From contig JASGJW010000001.1 of assembly GCA_047601145.1 (NCBI GenBank), forward strand, positions 1,178,001 through 1,242,000: a DNA stretch of 64,000 bases, written 5' to 3'. The position numbers were made by a program, and so were the translations under genes. Under the pieces are notes generated by a model that was not told the origin of the DNA, did not search any database, and saw only the letters and a program-made list of their open reading frames with translations. The stretch is from UBA7672 sp047601145 (GTDB taxonomy: Bacteria; Pseudomonadota; Alphaproteobacteria; Caulobacterales; Hyphomonadaceae). Position 1 is the first letter of the stretch; the number at the start of each line of letters is the position of its first letter. This document shows, piece by piece, positions 16,087 to 23,904 of the stretch.

Positions 16087-16935
16087 ATGAAACTCATCGA
16101 CTCGATCTCTTTTCCCGGCTCGAAGTTCGGCGGGGGCATGAACACCGGCACGGGCGATGATCGCTATGCATTCGACGAGGCGGGCGGCTGGGCCTGCGTG
16201 ATCGATGGCGCAACCGATGTGGGGCCGGTGCGGATCTTCTCGGCGGCCGAGAGCGATGCGGCGCGTTATGCGGAGATCTTCGCGGCGGAGATCACGGCAA
16301 ACCCGGCGGACCCGCGCGAGATTCCGCAAGCCTGGTTTGCGCGGCTGCTGCCGAAGCTGCGCAAGGCGGTCGAGCGCGAGGCGAAAATCCCGCTGAAGAA
16401 TGTCCCCTTGGCGAGCTATCCGACGGCGGCGGCGACCTGGGTGCGCTCACGCAAGGGCATGATCGAGGGCGCGACGCTGGGCGACTCGATCGCGATCGTG
16501 CGGACGCCTGAGGGCCAGCTCTCTGTCTTCGGCGAGACGAGCAAGCCGGCCGACGAACAGAAGCGCGCGCAGACCGTTATGACGATGACGCCAGAGGCGC
16601 GGCTGAAATGGCTGCAGGACGTGCGCGCCATCCACAATACGCCCAAGGGTTACTGGGTGTTCGGCGTGCAGCCGGAGGCCGGCGCGCATATCGTCTATCA
16701 CAGCGCCGCGGCGCCGGCGGGCACGCGCGTGCTGGTGATGACAGATGGGTTCTATCGCCTCGTGACGCCCTACCAGCGTTATACCCATGCGGAACTGATC
16801 GCGGCGGTGAACGAGCGCGGGCTCGGCGCGCTGATGAACGAGCTGCGCGGGATGGAAGCCTCGCCCGAAGACGACGCGAAGATCGGGCGGATCAAGACCA
16901 GCGATGATGCGACAGCCTTGCTGTTCGAGGTCTAA
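16087..16935 (+). CDS. PP2C-like serine/threonine phosphatase
   Basis: Encodes 282 residues. PP2C metal-site motifs appear in order: NTGTGDDRYAFDE (D24/D25), CVIDGATDVG (D40, G41), a central GATLGDSIAIVR, VLVMTDGFYRLV, and KTSDDATALLFEV at the end. A roughly 70-residue insertion separates the GDS and TDG blocks. It would remove phosphate from Ser/Thr of cytosolic proteins. No kinase or anti-sigma partner is adjacent; the gene follows the RHH gene by 38 bases, and an amidohydrolase gene converges on it. Confidence 0.85.
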   Translation: MKLIDSISFPGSKFGGGMNTGTGDDRYAFDEAGGWACVIDGATDVGPVRIFSAAESDAARYAEIFAAEITANPADPREIPQAWFARLLPKLRKAVEREAKIPLKNVPLASYPTAAATWVRSRKGMIEGATLGDSIAIVRTPEGQLSVFGETSKPADEQKRAQTVMTMTPEARLKWLQDVRAIHNTPKGYWVFGVQPEAGAHIVYHSAAAPAGTRVLVMTDGFYRLVTPYQRYTHAELIAAVNERGLGALMNELRGMEASPEDDAKIGRIKTSDDATALLFEV

Positions 16936-16938
16936 CGG

Positions 16939-18210
16939 CTACTCGCCGCCCTTGAAGGCGACACCGCCCTTCATCACGAATGCTGGGTGTTCGAGAAGCG
17001 TGACGTCCTTCGTGGGGTCGCCCTTGACGCCGACGAGATCGCCGAAGGCGCCGGGCTTGATGGCGCCGACCTGGTCCTTCCTGCCGAGCGCATCGGCGGC
17101 GTTGACCGTGGCGGCCTGGATCGCCTGCAGGGGCGTTGCGCCATAGCGGACCATCACGGCGAACTGCTTGGCGTTCTGCCCATGCGGATAGACGCCCGCG
17201 TCGGTGCCGTAGATCATCTTGACGCCGGCCTTGAGGGCCTTGCTGAAATTCTGGCGCTGGGCTTCCGCGATGTCGCGGTCCTTCTTCAGCTGTTCTTCGA
17301 GAACGCCGTTCTTCGCGCCCTCAGCCTGGGTGTAGTCGGTGTTGTAGATGTCCATCGAGAACCAGGCGCCCATCTTCTTCGCGAGGGCGATACCTTCGTC
17401 GTCGACGAGGCTGGCGTGCTCGATCGTGTCGATGCCAGCGAGGATGGCGTCGCGGATGCCGGAGGCGCCGTGCGCATGGGCGGCAACCTTTAGGCCCTGC
17501 ATGTGAGCTTCCTCGGCGATCGCTTTCATCTCGGCCAGGGAAAGCTGCTGCTGGCCGGGCGTGTCGCCGAAGGAGAAGACGCCGCCGGTCGCACAGATCT
17601 TGATGACTTCGGCGCCATACTTGCGGAGCTGGCGAACGCGCTTGCGTCCTTCATCGGGGCTGTCGGCGTTGTAGGGGCTGTCGAGGTTGAAGGATGCTGA
17701 AAAGCCGGTGATGTCGCAATGGCCTCCCGTGGCGCCGAAGGCGTAACCGGCGGGCACGATGCGCGGGCCTTCGATCCTGCCGGCTTCGATCGCCGCCTTG
17801 AGGGCGATGTCGTCCCAGTTGGACGAGCCGACATTGCGGACGGTGGTGAAGCCCGCTTCCAGCGTCGCTTTCGCGAAAGGCACTGCCACGATGGAGGAAT
17901 AGGAATCCGGCAGGCTGATGCCGGTGTACCCGCCCAGCGTCGGGTCGGCATCAAGGTGGACGTGCATGTCGATGAGGCCTGGGAGGAGGGTGACGCCGGG
18001 CAGCTCGACGACCTGCGCGGCGGAGGGGACTTGCAGCTTGTCGCGCGCGCCGACGTCGGTGATGACGCCGTCCTTGATGATGATGGCGGGGTTCTGGATC
18101 ATGCGGCCGGTGGCGACGTCGAGCATCCGGTCGGCGGTGACATAGACGTTCTGCGCGAACGCAGCCGGAGCGGCGGCGGCCATCAGGCCGGCCAGGATCA
18201 AGGCACGCAT
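16939..18210 (-). CDS. secreted amidohydrolase of the imidazolonepropionase-like family
   Basis: Encodes 423 residues with a Sec signal peptide (cleavage near AFAQ). The TIM-barrel metal sites are complete: GLIDMHVHLDAD (H83, H85), the carboxylated-Lys region GAEVIKICATGG, VAAHAHGASGIRDAI, TIEHASLVDD and YGTDAGVYPHG. Exported members of this family are mostly metallo-dipeptidases such as Xaa-Pro or Xaa-Arg dipeptidases, so periplasmic peptide turnover is likely. The substrate is inferred only from family. It lies 4 bases after the convergent PP2C gene. Confidence 0.88.
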   Translation of the reverse strand: MRALILAGLMAAAAPAAFAQNVYVTADRMLDVATGRMIQNPAIIIKDGVITDVGARDKLQVPSAAQVVELPGVTLLPGLIDMHVHLDADPTLGGYTGISLPDSYSSIVAVPFAKATLEAGFTTVRNVGSSNWDDIALKAAIEAGRIEGPRIVPAGYAFGATGGHCDITGFSASFNLDSPYNADSPDEGRKRVRQLRKYGAEVIKICATGGVFSFGDTPGQQQLSLAEMKAIAEEAHMQGLKVAAHAHGASGIRDAILAGIDTIEHASLVDDEGIALAKKMGAWFSMDIYNTDYTQAEGAKNGVLEEQLKKDRDIAEAQRQNFSKALKAGVKMIYGTDAGVYPHGQNAKQFAVMVRYGATPLQAIQAATVNAADALGRKDQVGAIKPGAFGDLVGVKGDPTKDVTLLEHPAFVMKGGVAFKGGE

Positions 18211-18365
18211 GAATTCCTCCCACGTATCGCTGCTTGATGCGCCCGCTTGGCGGCGGGGTAAAGCCAGCCTCGGCAGGTATGATGCGGCCTTCGACGAAAA
18301 TTCGCCGTGCGAAGGAGCAAGGCGTCGCTAGAGTGGCGCAACGACAAGAAACGGAGGACCTCCCC

Positions 18366-19202
18366 ATGCCCAAGACACAAGCGCAAAAGGCCGCCGACTT
18401 TGAAGCCCTGCACAAGGCGCCGGGCGTATTCGTGATCCCGAACCCGTGGGACCCAGGTTCGGCGCGATTGCTGGCGGGGCTCGGCTTCAGGGCGCTGACG
18501 ACGACAAGCGCGGGCTATGCGCGGTCGATCGGCTTTCCCGACTACAATGCGGGGCGTGAGAATGTGATGGCGCACATTCGCGCCATGGCGCCGATGATCG
18601 ACATCCCCCTGGCGGCGGACCTCGAGGATGGCTTCGGGACGGAACCGGAGGATTGCGCCGAGACGATCCGGCAGGGCGCAGCGGCGGGGCTGGTCGGCGG
18701 GTCGATCGAAGATTTCACAGGTGATCGCAGCAATCCGATCCATTCGATCGAGAAGGCGGCGGACCGCATCCGCGCGGCGGCGGAGGCAGCGAAGAAGCTG
18801 CCATTCAAGTTCATGCTGTGCGCGCGGGCGGAGAACTACCTGCACGGAAAGCAGGATCTTGGCGATACGATTCTGCGCATGCAGGCCTATCAGGAAGCGG
18901 GCGCGGACGTGCTGTTCGCGCCGGGGCTCAATACATCCGAAGAAGTGCGCGAGATGTGCCGGTCGATCGACCGGCCGTTCAACATCGTGAAGGGGCCGCG
19001 CAAGGAGACGCTGACGGTCGAACAGGTCGGCGCGCTGGGCGTCAAGCGCATCTCGACAGGCGGAATGATGCATGCGGTGGCGATGAACGCGATGATCGCG
19101 GCGGCGAAGGAAATGTCGGGCGCCGGCACATGGGAGTTCACCAAGGCCATGACCCACGCGCCTGAGATCGACGCACTGCTGAACAAGGGCGCGGGCAAGT
19201 GA
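18366..19202 (+). CDS. isocitrate lyase/PEP mutase family enzyme
   Basis: Encodes 278 residues. Features of the family are FVIPNPWDPGSARLLAGLGF, LPLAADLEDGFG (metal-binding Asp/Glu), GGSIEDFTG, FMLCARAENYLHG, and a C-terminal region GALGVKRISTGG. Members act on C-C or C-P bonds of 2- and 3-carbon acids, such as oxaloacetate or methylisocitrate; the specific reaction is not clear. The start follows GGAGG. The stop overlaps the next start (GTGA), linking it to the carboxylesterase. Confidence 0.88.
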   Translation: MPKTQAQKAADFEALHKAPGVFVIPNPWDPGSARLLAGLGFRALTTTSAGYARSIGFPDYNAGRENVMAHIRAMAPMIDIPLAADLEDGFGTEPEDCAETIRQGAAAGLVGGSIEDFTGDRSNPIHSIEKAADRIRAAAEAAKKLPFKFMLCARAENYLHGKQDLGDTILRMQAYQEAGADVLFAPGLNTSEEVREMCRSIDRPFNIVKGPRKETLTVEQVGALGVKRISTGGMMHAVAMNAMIAAAKEMSGAGTWEFTKAMTHAPEIDALLNKGAGK

Positions 19203-20773
19203 TTGTACGCATCCTGGCTGTCGCCATCGCGCTGTTGTCCGGTTGCGTGGCGGTGGGCGGCGGACAAGCGCAGAAGCCTGGCACCGTCGCGACGCAGGGC
19301 GGACTGGTTGAAGGCGTCACGGCGAATGGCGTCACAGCATGGCTGGGCCTGCCCTATGCGGCGCCGCCGCTTGGCGACAAGCGCTGGCGTCCGCCGCAAC
19401 CTGCGGTGGCGTGGCATGGCGTGCGGCAGGCCTCGGTGTTTGCGCCTGCCTGCCTGCAGAACGGCGTTTCGATGCCGGGCGAGACACCGCCAGCAACGCA
19501 CGAGGACTGCCTCTATCTCAACGTCTGGTCGCCGGTGGATCGCCATGAGCGGCTGCCGGTGATCGTTTGGATCCATGGCGGGGGCTGGACGAATGGGGCA
19601 ACGGCGATGCCGCTCTATTCGGGCGCCAGCCTGGCGCGACGTGGCGTGGTGTTCGTGAGCATTGCCTATCGATTGGGTCCGCTGGGCTTCCTGGCGCATC
19701 CCGAACTCAGCGCGGAAGGCGGCGGGACGTCCGGCAATTACGGGCTGATGGATCAGGTCGCAGCGCTGAAGTGGGTCCAGGCGAACATCGCTGCGTTCGG
19801 CGGCGATCCGGCGCGCGTGACGATCGCGGGACAATCGGCGGGCGGGATGTCGGTGAGCCTTCTGCTCGCTTCGCCGCAGACGGAAGGGTTGTTTAGCCGC
19901 GCCATCGGGCAGAGCGGAGGCGTGTTCGAGCCGCTACAGCTGGCGCCGAGCTACCAGCTGGCGCAGGCGGAGAAGGATGGCGTGGCGTATGCGGCGTCAG
20001 TGGGCGCGAAGTCGCTGGCCGAGCTGCGTGCATTGCCTGGGGAGAAGCTGCTGGGCGGCAAGGCCGGGAGCATCAGCCATCCGGTGATCGAGCCACGCGT
20101 GCTGCCGCTGTCGCCCTACGAAGCGTATGTCGCAAAGCGGTCGCGCGATGTGGCGCTGCTGGTGGGTGCGAATTCAGAGGAAGGCAATTCCCTCGCGAAC
20201 CTTGGTCCGGTGACGGCGGCGAATTTCGACGCAGAACTGAAGAAGGCCTGGGGCGGACTGCCGCCGCAGCTCTCGCAGGCCTATTCGTACAAGACGGACG
20301 CCGAAGCGAAGGCGGCGCGGTCGGCATTCGAGCGCGACCTGCGGTTCGGCTGGGACATGTGGGCTTGGGCGCGGCTTCAGGCGAAGTTCGGCGGGAAGCC
20401 TGCATATTACTATCGCTTCGAGCAGTCGCCGCCTTTTCGGGCGGACTCGGTTCGGCATGCCTGGGGACCGGCTCACTTCGCCGAGCTCTGGTACATGTTC
20501 GACAACCTGCTGCCGGAGGATGGAGCATGGACGGCTGGCGATCGCAGGCTTGCGGACACGATGGCGGGATACTGGGTGAACTTCGCGCGCAAGGGCGACC
20601 CCAACGGGCCGGGCCTGCCGACCTGGCCTGTGTTCGGCGCCGGGAGCGGGAAGGCGCTGCTGCTCGGGCCGCACATCGCGGCGGTGGATACGCCGGTGGA
20701 TACGCAGCTGCGGGTGTTTGATGGTGTCTATGACGCTGTGCGTGGAACGGCGTTCGGGGCGAGGAAGCCGTAG
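19199..20773 (+). CDS. type B carboxylesterase, lipoprotein
   Basis: Encodes 524 residues beginning at GTG 19199. A lipobox (LLSGC, Cys 15) places it on the membrane face. The alpha/beta-hydrolase motifs are EDCLYLNVW, oxyanion WIHGGGWTNG, nucleophile GQSAGG (S213), an acidic segment GANSEEGN, and a C-terminal VRHAWGPAHFAELW with the catalytic His. Such enzymes cleave esters of small or aromatic substrates. It overlaps the PEP-mutase-like gene by four bases, so the two are probably co-regulated; what links their substrates is unknown. Confidence 0.9.
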   Translation: MIVRILAVAIALLSGCVAVGGGQAQKPGTVATQGGLVEGVTANGVTAWLGLPYAAPPLGDKRWRPPQPAVAWHGVRQASVFAPACLQNGVSMPGETPPATHEDCLYLNVWSPVDRHERLPVIVWIHGGGWTNGATAMPLYSGASLARRGVVFVSIAYRLGPLGFLAHPELSAEGGGTSGNYGLMDQVAALKWVQANIAAFGGDPARVTIAGQSAGGMSVSLLLASPQTEGLFSRAIGQSGGVFEPLQLAPSYQLAQAEKDGVAYAASVGAKSLAELRALPGEKLLGGKAGSISHPVIEPRVLPLSPYEAYVAKRSRDVALLVGANSEEGNSLANLGPVTAANFDAELKKAWGGLPPQLSQAYSYKTDAEAKAARSAFERDLRFGWDMWAWARLQAKFGGKPAYYYRFEQSPPFRADSVRHAWGPAHFAELWYMFDNLLPEDGAWTAGDRRLADTMAGYWVNFARKGDPNGPGLPTWPVFGAGSGKALLLGPHIAAVDTPVDTQLRVFDGVYDAVRGTAFGARKP

Positions 20774-20797
20774 GCGTGACGCCAGCGGCCCATTTCC

Positions 20798-20816
20798 AAT
20801 TACCTCCGAGGTAGTT
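20798..20816. promoter_or_regulatory. palindromic site upstream of the four-span membrane gene
   Basis: TACCTC-C-GAGGTA (20801-20813) is a perfect inverted repeat, with extra matching A/T at the flanks. It lies 60 bases before ATG 20876 and 25 bases after the esterase stop. It resembles an operator; it is too short, and lacks a T run, for a terminator. Confidence 0.35.
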
Positions 20817-20875
20817 GGCCGCTGGTCCGCGGAGCGTAGGGTGCCGGCAACGGATAACGCCGGGGAGAAAGCGCG

Positions 20876-21301
20876 ATGTCGGGATTTTGGCGGAACTGGC
20901 TGAATGTCTGGTGCGTCCTGGTGATCGTCTTCGGACTGGTCCTCGCAGGCGGCGGTCTTGAGGTGACGTCTGGTGGTGCTGACATGCTGTTCGGCATGCT
21001 TGGCGGTCCGGGCGATATCATGTGGACGCCACATCTTCGGTTCAGTGTTGCGCTGATGGGCGCCGTTACAATGGGCTGGGGCCTTACATTTGTTGCCGTG
21101 TTTGCGGCGGCGCACCGGCTCGGCAATCAGGCGGCAATGGTGTGGCGGCTGGTGAGCGCCAGCGTGCTGGCGTGGTTCGTGATCGACAGCGCATTGTCAG
21201 TCGCGACAGGATTTGCGCTCAACGCAGTACCGAACGCAGCACTGCTCGTTGGTTATCTCGTTCCCGTAATTGCAAATGGCGTGTTGAAGCCAGCGCGATA
21301 G
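20876..21301 (+). CDS. four-span membrane protein of unknown function
   Basis: Encodes 141 residues with four hydrophobic helices (about residues 8-30, 50-75, 90-110, 118-135) and very short loops. A ribosome site GGGGAGA precedes ATG 20876. The order and size resemble DUF-type small membrane proteins that occur widely in alphaproteobacteria, but I cannot assign one. The frameshifted cupin converges on it with a gap of 3 bases. Confidence 0.6.
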   Translation: MSGFWRNWLNVWCVLVIVFGLVLAGGGLEVTSGGADMLFGMLGGPGDIMWTPHLRFSVALMGAVTMGWGLTFVAVFAAAHRLGNQAAMVWRLVSASVLAWFVIDSALSVATGFALNAVPNAALLVGYLVPVIANGVLKPAR

Positions 21302-21304
21302 GCC

Positions 21305-21782
21305 CTACTCCTCCCCGTCCCAGTAGGCCTTCTGCGCGGCGCGGTCGTAGCGTTCGCCGAGCCAGCGGTTGGAGACCTTGTTCGAAGTCTGGGTAGACGC
21401 AGCTTTCGTTCGGGTTGTTCTCGCCGATGACGATGTAGCGGCAGGTCTTGTCCGTATCGTTGATGAGGCAGTGGCCGGTCTTCTGGCCCGCGGGAAAGAC
21501 GGCGTAATCACCGGCCTTGAAGGCCAGGCGTTCATCGCCGAGGCGGAGCGTGCATTCGCCTTCGAGCACGTAGAGGTGCTCTTCCTCCAGCATGTGGAAG
21601 TGGAAGGGGCATGACTGCTTGCCGGGCGGCAGTTCCTCGATGGCGACGCCGACATGATAGGGGCGATCGCCCATCGCGGCGCGGGTGAGGTGCCTGAAAC
21701 GGCTGCCGAAGCGGCCGCGATCGAAGGGCTCCCAGGCAACATTTTCCGAAGCGATCGGGGGAAAGGCTGGTTTGTCTGTCAT
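21305..21782 (-). pseudogene. cupin-domain protein with a frameshift near its C-terminus
   Basis: From ATG 21782 the frame gives a cupin: PYHVGVAIEELPPGKQSCPFHFHMLEEE with the metal-binding His-x-His and Glu, LYVLEGECTLRLGDER, and AGDYAVFPAGQKTGHCLIND. At CVYPD the frame slips: the ending in line with homologues, SNKVSNRWLGERYDRAAQKAYWDGEE (split), is in the next frame. Removing one of the two A/T bases at 21385-21386 restores it. Cupins of this type are small metal-binding sugar or organic-acid proteins. Either the gene is damaged or the sequence has an indel error; without the shift the frame runs on into the convergent gene. Confidence 0.75.
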
Positions 21783-21897
21783 GCCGGGGAAGCTATCGGG
21801 CCTGTGACGGCATGTCATGCCTCGGGGAGCCAAAGGGGGTTTTCTTCCTTGCCCGGAACGGCTTGAACTACGCGCCTTGTAATCCGGAGTTCGCCTG

Positions 21898-23736
21898 TTG
21901 CCCGCACAACCCATTCTCGACGTCCGCGACCTTTCGGTGTCGTTCGAAACGCCCGATGGCCGTGTGGAGGCGGTGAAGAGGCTGTCGTTCGACGTGGCGC
22001 GCGGCGAATGCCTGGGCCTGGTCGGCGAGAGCGGGTCCGGCAAGAGCCAGACCGTGCTGGCTGCAATGGGGCTGACGGCGGCCAATGGAATCGTCGAAGG
22101 CTCGATCAGGTTCGACGGCGTCGAGATGACCGGGCTGGGCCGCAAGCAGCTCAACGAGATCCGGGGCGCGAAGATGGCGATGATCTTCCAGGACCCGCTG
22201 ACGTCGCTGACGCCGCACATGACTGTAGGCGCGCAGATGGCCGAGGTGCTGGCGCGGCACAAGAACCTCAAGGGCGAAGCCGCCGAGCAGCGCATCGTCG
22301 AATGGCTGGAGCGGGTGCGCATTCCGGAAGCGCGGCGGCGGCTGCATCAGTTCCCGCACGAGCTGTCGGGGGGCATGCGCCAGCGAGTGATGATTGCGTC
22401 GGCCATGCTGTGCGAACCACAGGTTCTGCTTGCCGATGAGCCCACAACCGCGCTGGACGTGACGGTGCAGGCGCAGGTGCTGGACCTGATGGACGAGTTG
22501 AAGCGCGAGACGGGCGCGGGGCTGGTGCTCATCACGCACGACATGGGCGTTATCGCGCGCATGGCGGACCGCGTGGTGGTGATGCGCCATGGCGAAGCGG
22601 TCGAGCGCGGCAATGTCGATGACGTGTTCTCGGCGCCCAAGCACGAATACACGCGCATGCTGCTGGAAGCGATGCCGCGCATGGACCGCGTCGATCGCGG
22701 CTCGCGTCCGTCGATCGGGGCTGCGCCGGCGAAAGAGGTGAAGCCGCTGCTGCAGGTTGACGACCTCCACGTGACCTTCCCGGTCAGCGTTCCGGGAGGT
22801 TTCTTCGGCAAGCGTGTGCCGCTTCGCGCCGTGGACGGCGTGAGTTTCGCGCTGCGGCCGGGCGAGACCATGGGCGTGGTGGGCGAGAGCGGATGCGGGA
22901 AGTCGACGCTGGCGCGCGGCGTGCTGCGGCTGCTGGACCCGTCGGCGGGGTCGGTAGCGTGGCTGGGGCGGAACATCGCGAAGGTATCGCGCAAGGAGAT
23001 GCAGCCGCTCCGGCAGGAGCTGCAGATCGTGTTCCAGGATCCGCTGGCGAGCCTCGATCCGCGCATGACGGTCGGCCAGTCGATCGCCGAGCCGCTGACC
23101 GTGTTCCGGCCGGACATGAATGCGAAGGCGAAGGAAGATACGGCGCGCGAAATGATGGCGCGCATGGGTCTCGATCCGGCGATGGTCAACCGCTATCCGC
23201 ACGAGCTGTCGGGCGGGCAGAACCAGCGTGTCGGCATTGCGCGGGCGATGATCCTCAAACCCAAATTGGTCGTTTGCGATGAGGCGGTGTCGGCGCTGGA
23301 CGTGTCGGTGCAGGCGCAGATCCTCGATCTGCTGATCGACCTGCAGAAGGAATTCGGCCTGGCGATGATGTTCATCAGCCACGACCTCTCGGTGATCCGG
23401 GAGGTCTGCCATCGGGTGATGGTGCTCTATCTCGGTCGGGTAGTGGAGACAGCTTCGCGCGAGGAGCTGTTCTCGAACCCGCAGCATCCCTACACGCGGG
23501 CATTGCTCTCGGCCGTGCCTTCGCCGGACCCGGCAAGGGAGCGCAGCCGGGTGAAGGTGAAACTGCATGGCGACCTGCCATCGCCCCTCGATCCCAAGGC
23601 AAGCCTTCGCTTCATGAAGTCAAAGCTGACCGACAAGGCGCCGTTCTACCGGCCGGCCCTAATCGAGGTGTCCCCCGGCCACTGGGTGGCGGAACATGAC
23701 CCAGCCGAGGGCCTGCCGGGGCTGACGGCGGCCTGA
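21898..23736 (+). CDS. fused dipeptide/oligopeptide-type ABC transporter ATP-binding protein
   Basis: Encodes 612 residues: two complete ABC ATPase domains in one chain. The first has Walker A GESGSGKSQT, Q-loop IFQDPLTSL, signature LSGGMRQRV and Walker B region VLLADEPTTALD; the second has Walker A GESGCGKST, IVFQDPLASLDP, LSGGQNQRVG and DEAVSALD. This is the arrangement of DppD-DppF or GsiA-type importers for peptides. TTG 21898 follows GGAG. No permease or binding-protein gene is adjacent in the window, so the rest of the transporter must be elsewhere. Confidence 0.93.
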   Translation: MPAQPILDVRDLSVSFETPDGRVEAVKRLSFDVARGECLGLVGESGSGKSQTVLAAMGLTAANGIVEGSIRFDGVEMTGLGRKQLNEIRGAKMAMIFQDPLTSLTPHMTVGAQMAEVLARHKNLKGEAAEQRIVEWLERVRIPEARRRLHQFPHELSGGMRQRVMIASAMLCEPQVLLADEPTTALDVTVQAQVLDLMDELKRETGAGLVLITHDMGVIARMADRVVVMRHGEAVERGNVDDVFSAPKHEYTRMLLEAMPRMDRVDRGSRPSIGAAPAKEVKPLLQVDDLHVTFPVSVPGGFFGKRVPLRAVDGVSFALRPGETMGVVGESGCGKSTLARGVLRLLDPSAGSVAWLGRNIAKVSRKEMQPLRQELQIVFQDPLASLDPRMTVGQSIAEPLTVFRPDMNAKAKEDTAREMMARMGLDPAMVNRYPHELSGGQNQRVGIARAMILKPKLVVCDEAVSALDVSVQAQILDLLIDLQKEFGLAMMFISHDLSVIREVCHRVMVLYLGRVVETASREELFSNPQHPYTRALLSAVPSPDPARERSRVKVKLHGDLPSPLDPKASLRFMKSKLTDKAPFYRPALIEVSPGHWVAEHDPAEGLPGLTAA

Positions 23737-23904
23737 AACCGCCTATCGGCGCCCGGTTTCCGCGCCGGTGAATGGTTTCGCGGACACAGTGAAACTGCTG
23801 GGTAACAAATTACGGTGAGAACGAGCCCCGGATACTTGACGCTGTCAGGCCTTCGCGAGAAAGCTGATAGAAAGCCCATATAACAAGCCGGAGGACCTCC
23901 CCGA

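Noticed and set aside
21868..23568. 566-codon open frame antisense to the ABC ATPase
   Set aside because: It mirrors an unambiguous double ATPase, has an Arg/His-rich composition typical of shadow frames in GC-rich DNA, and has no recognisable domain.
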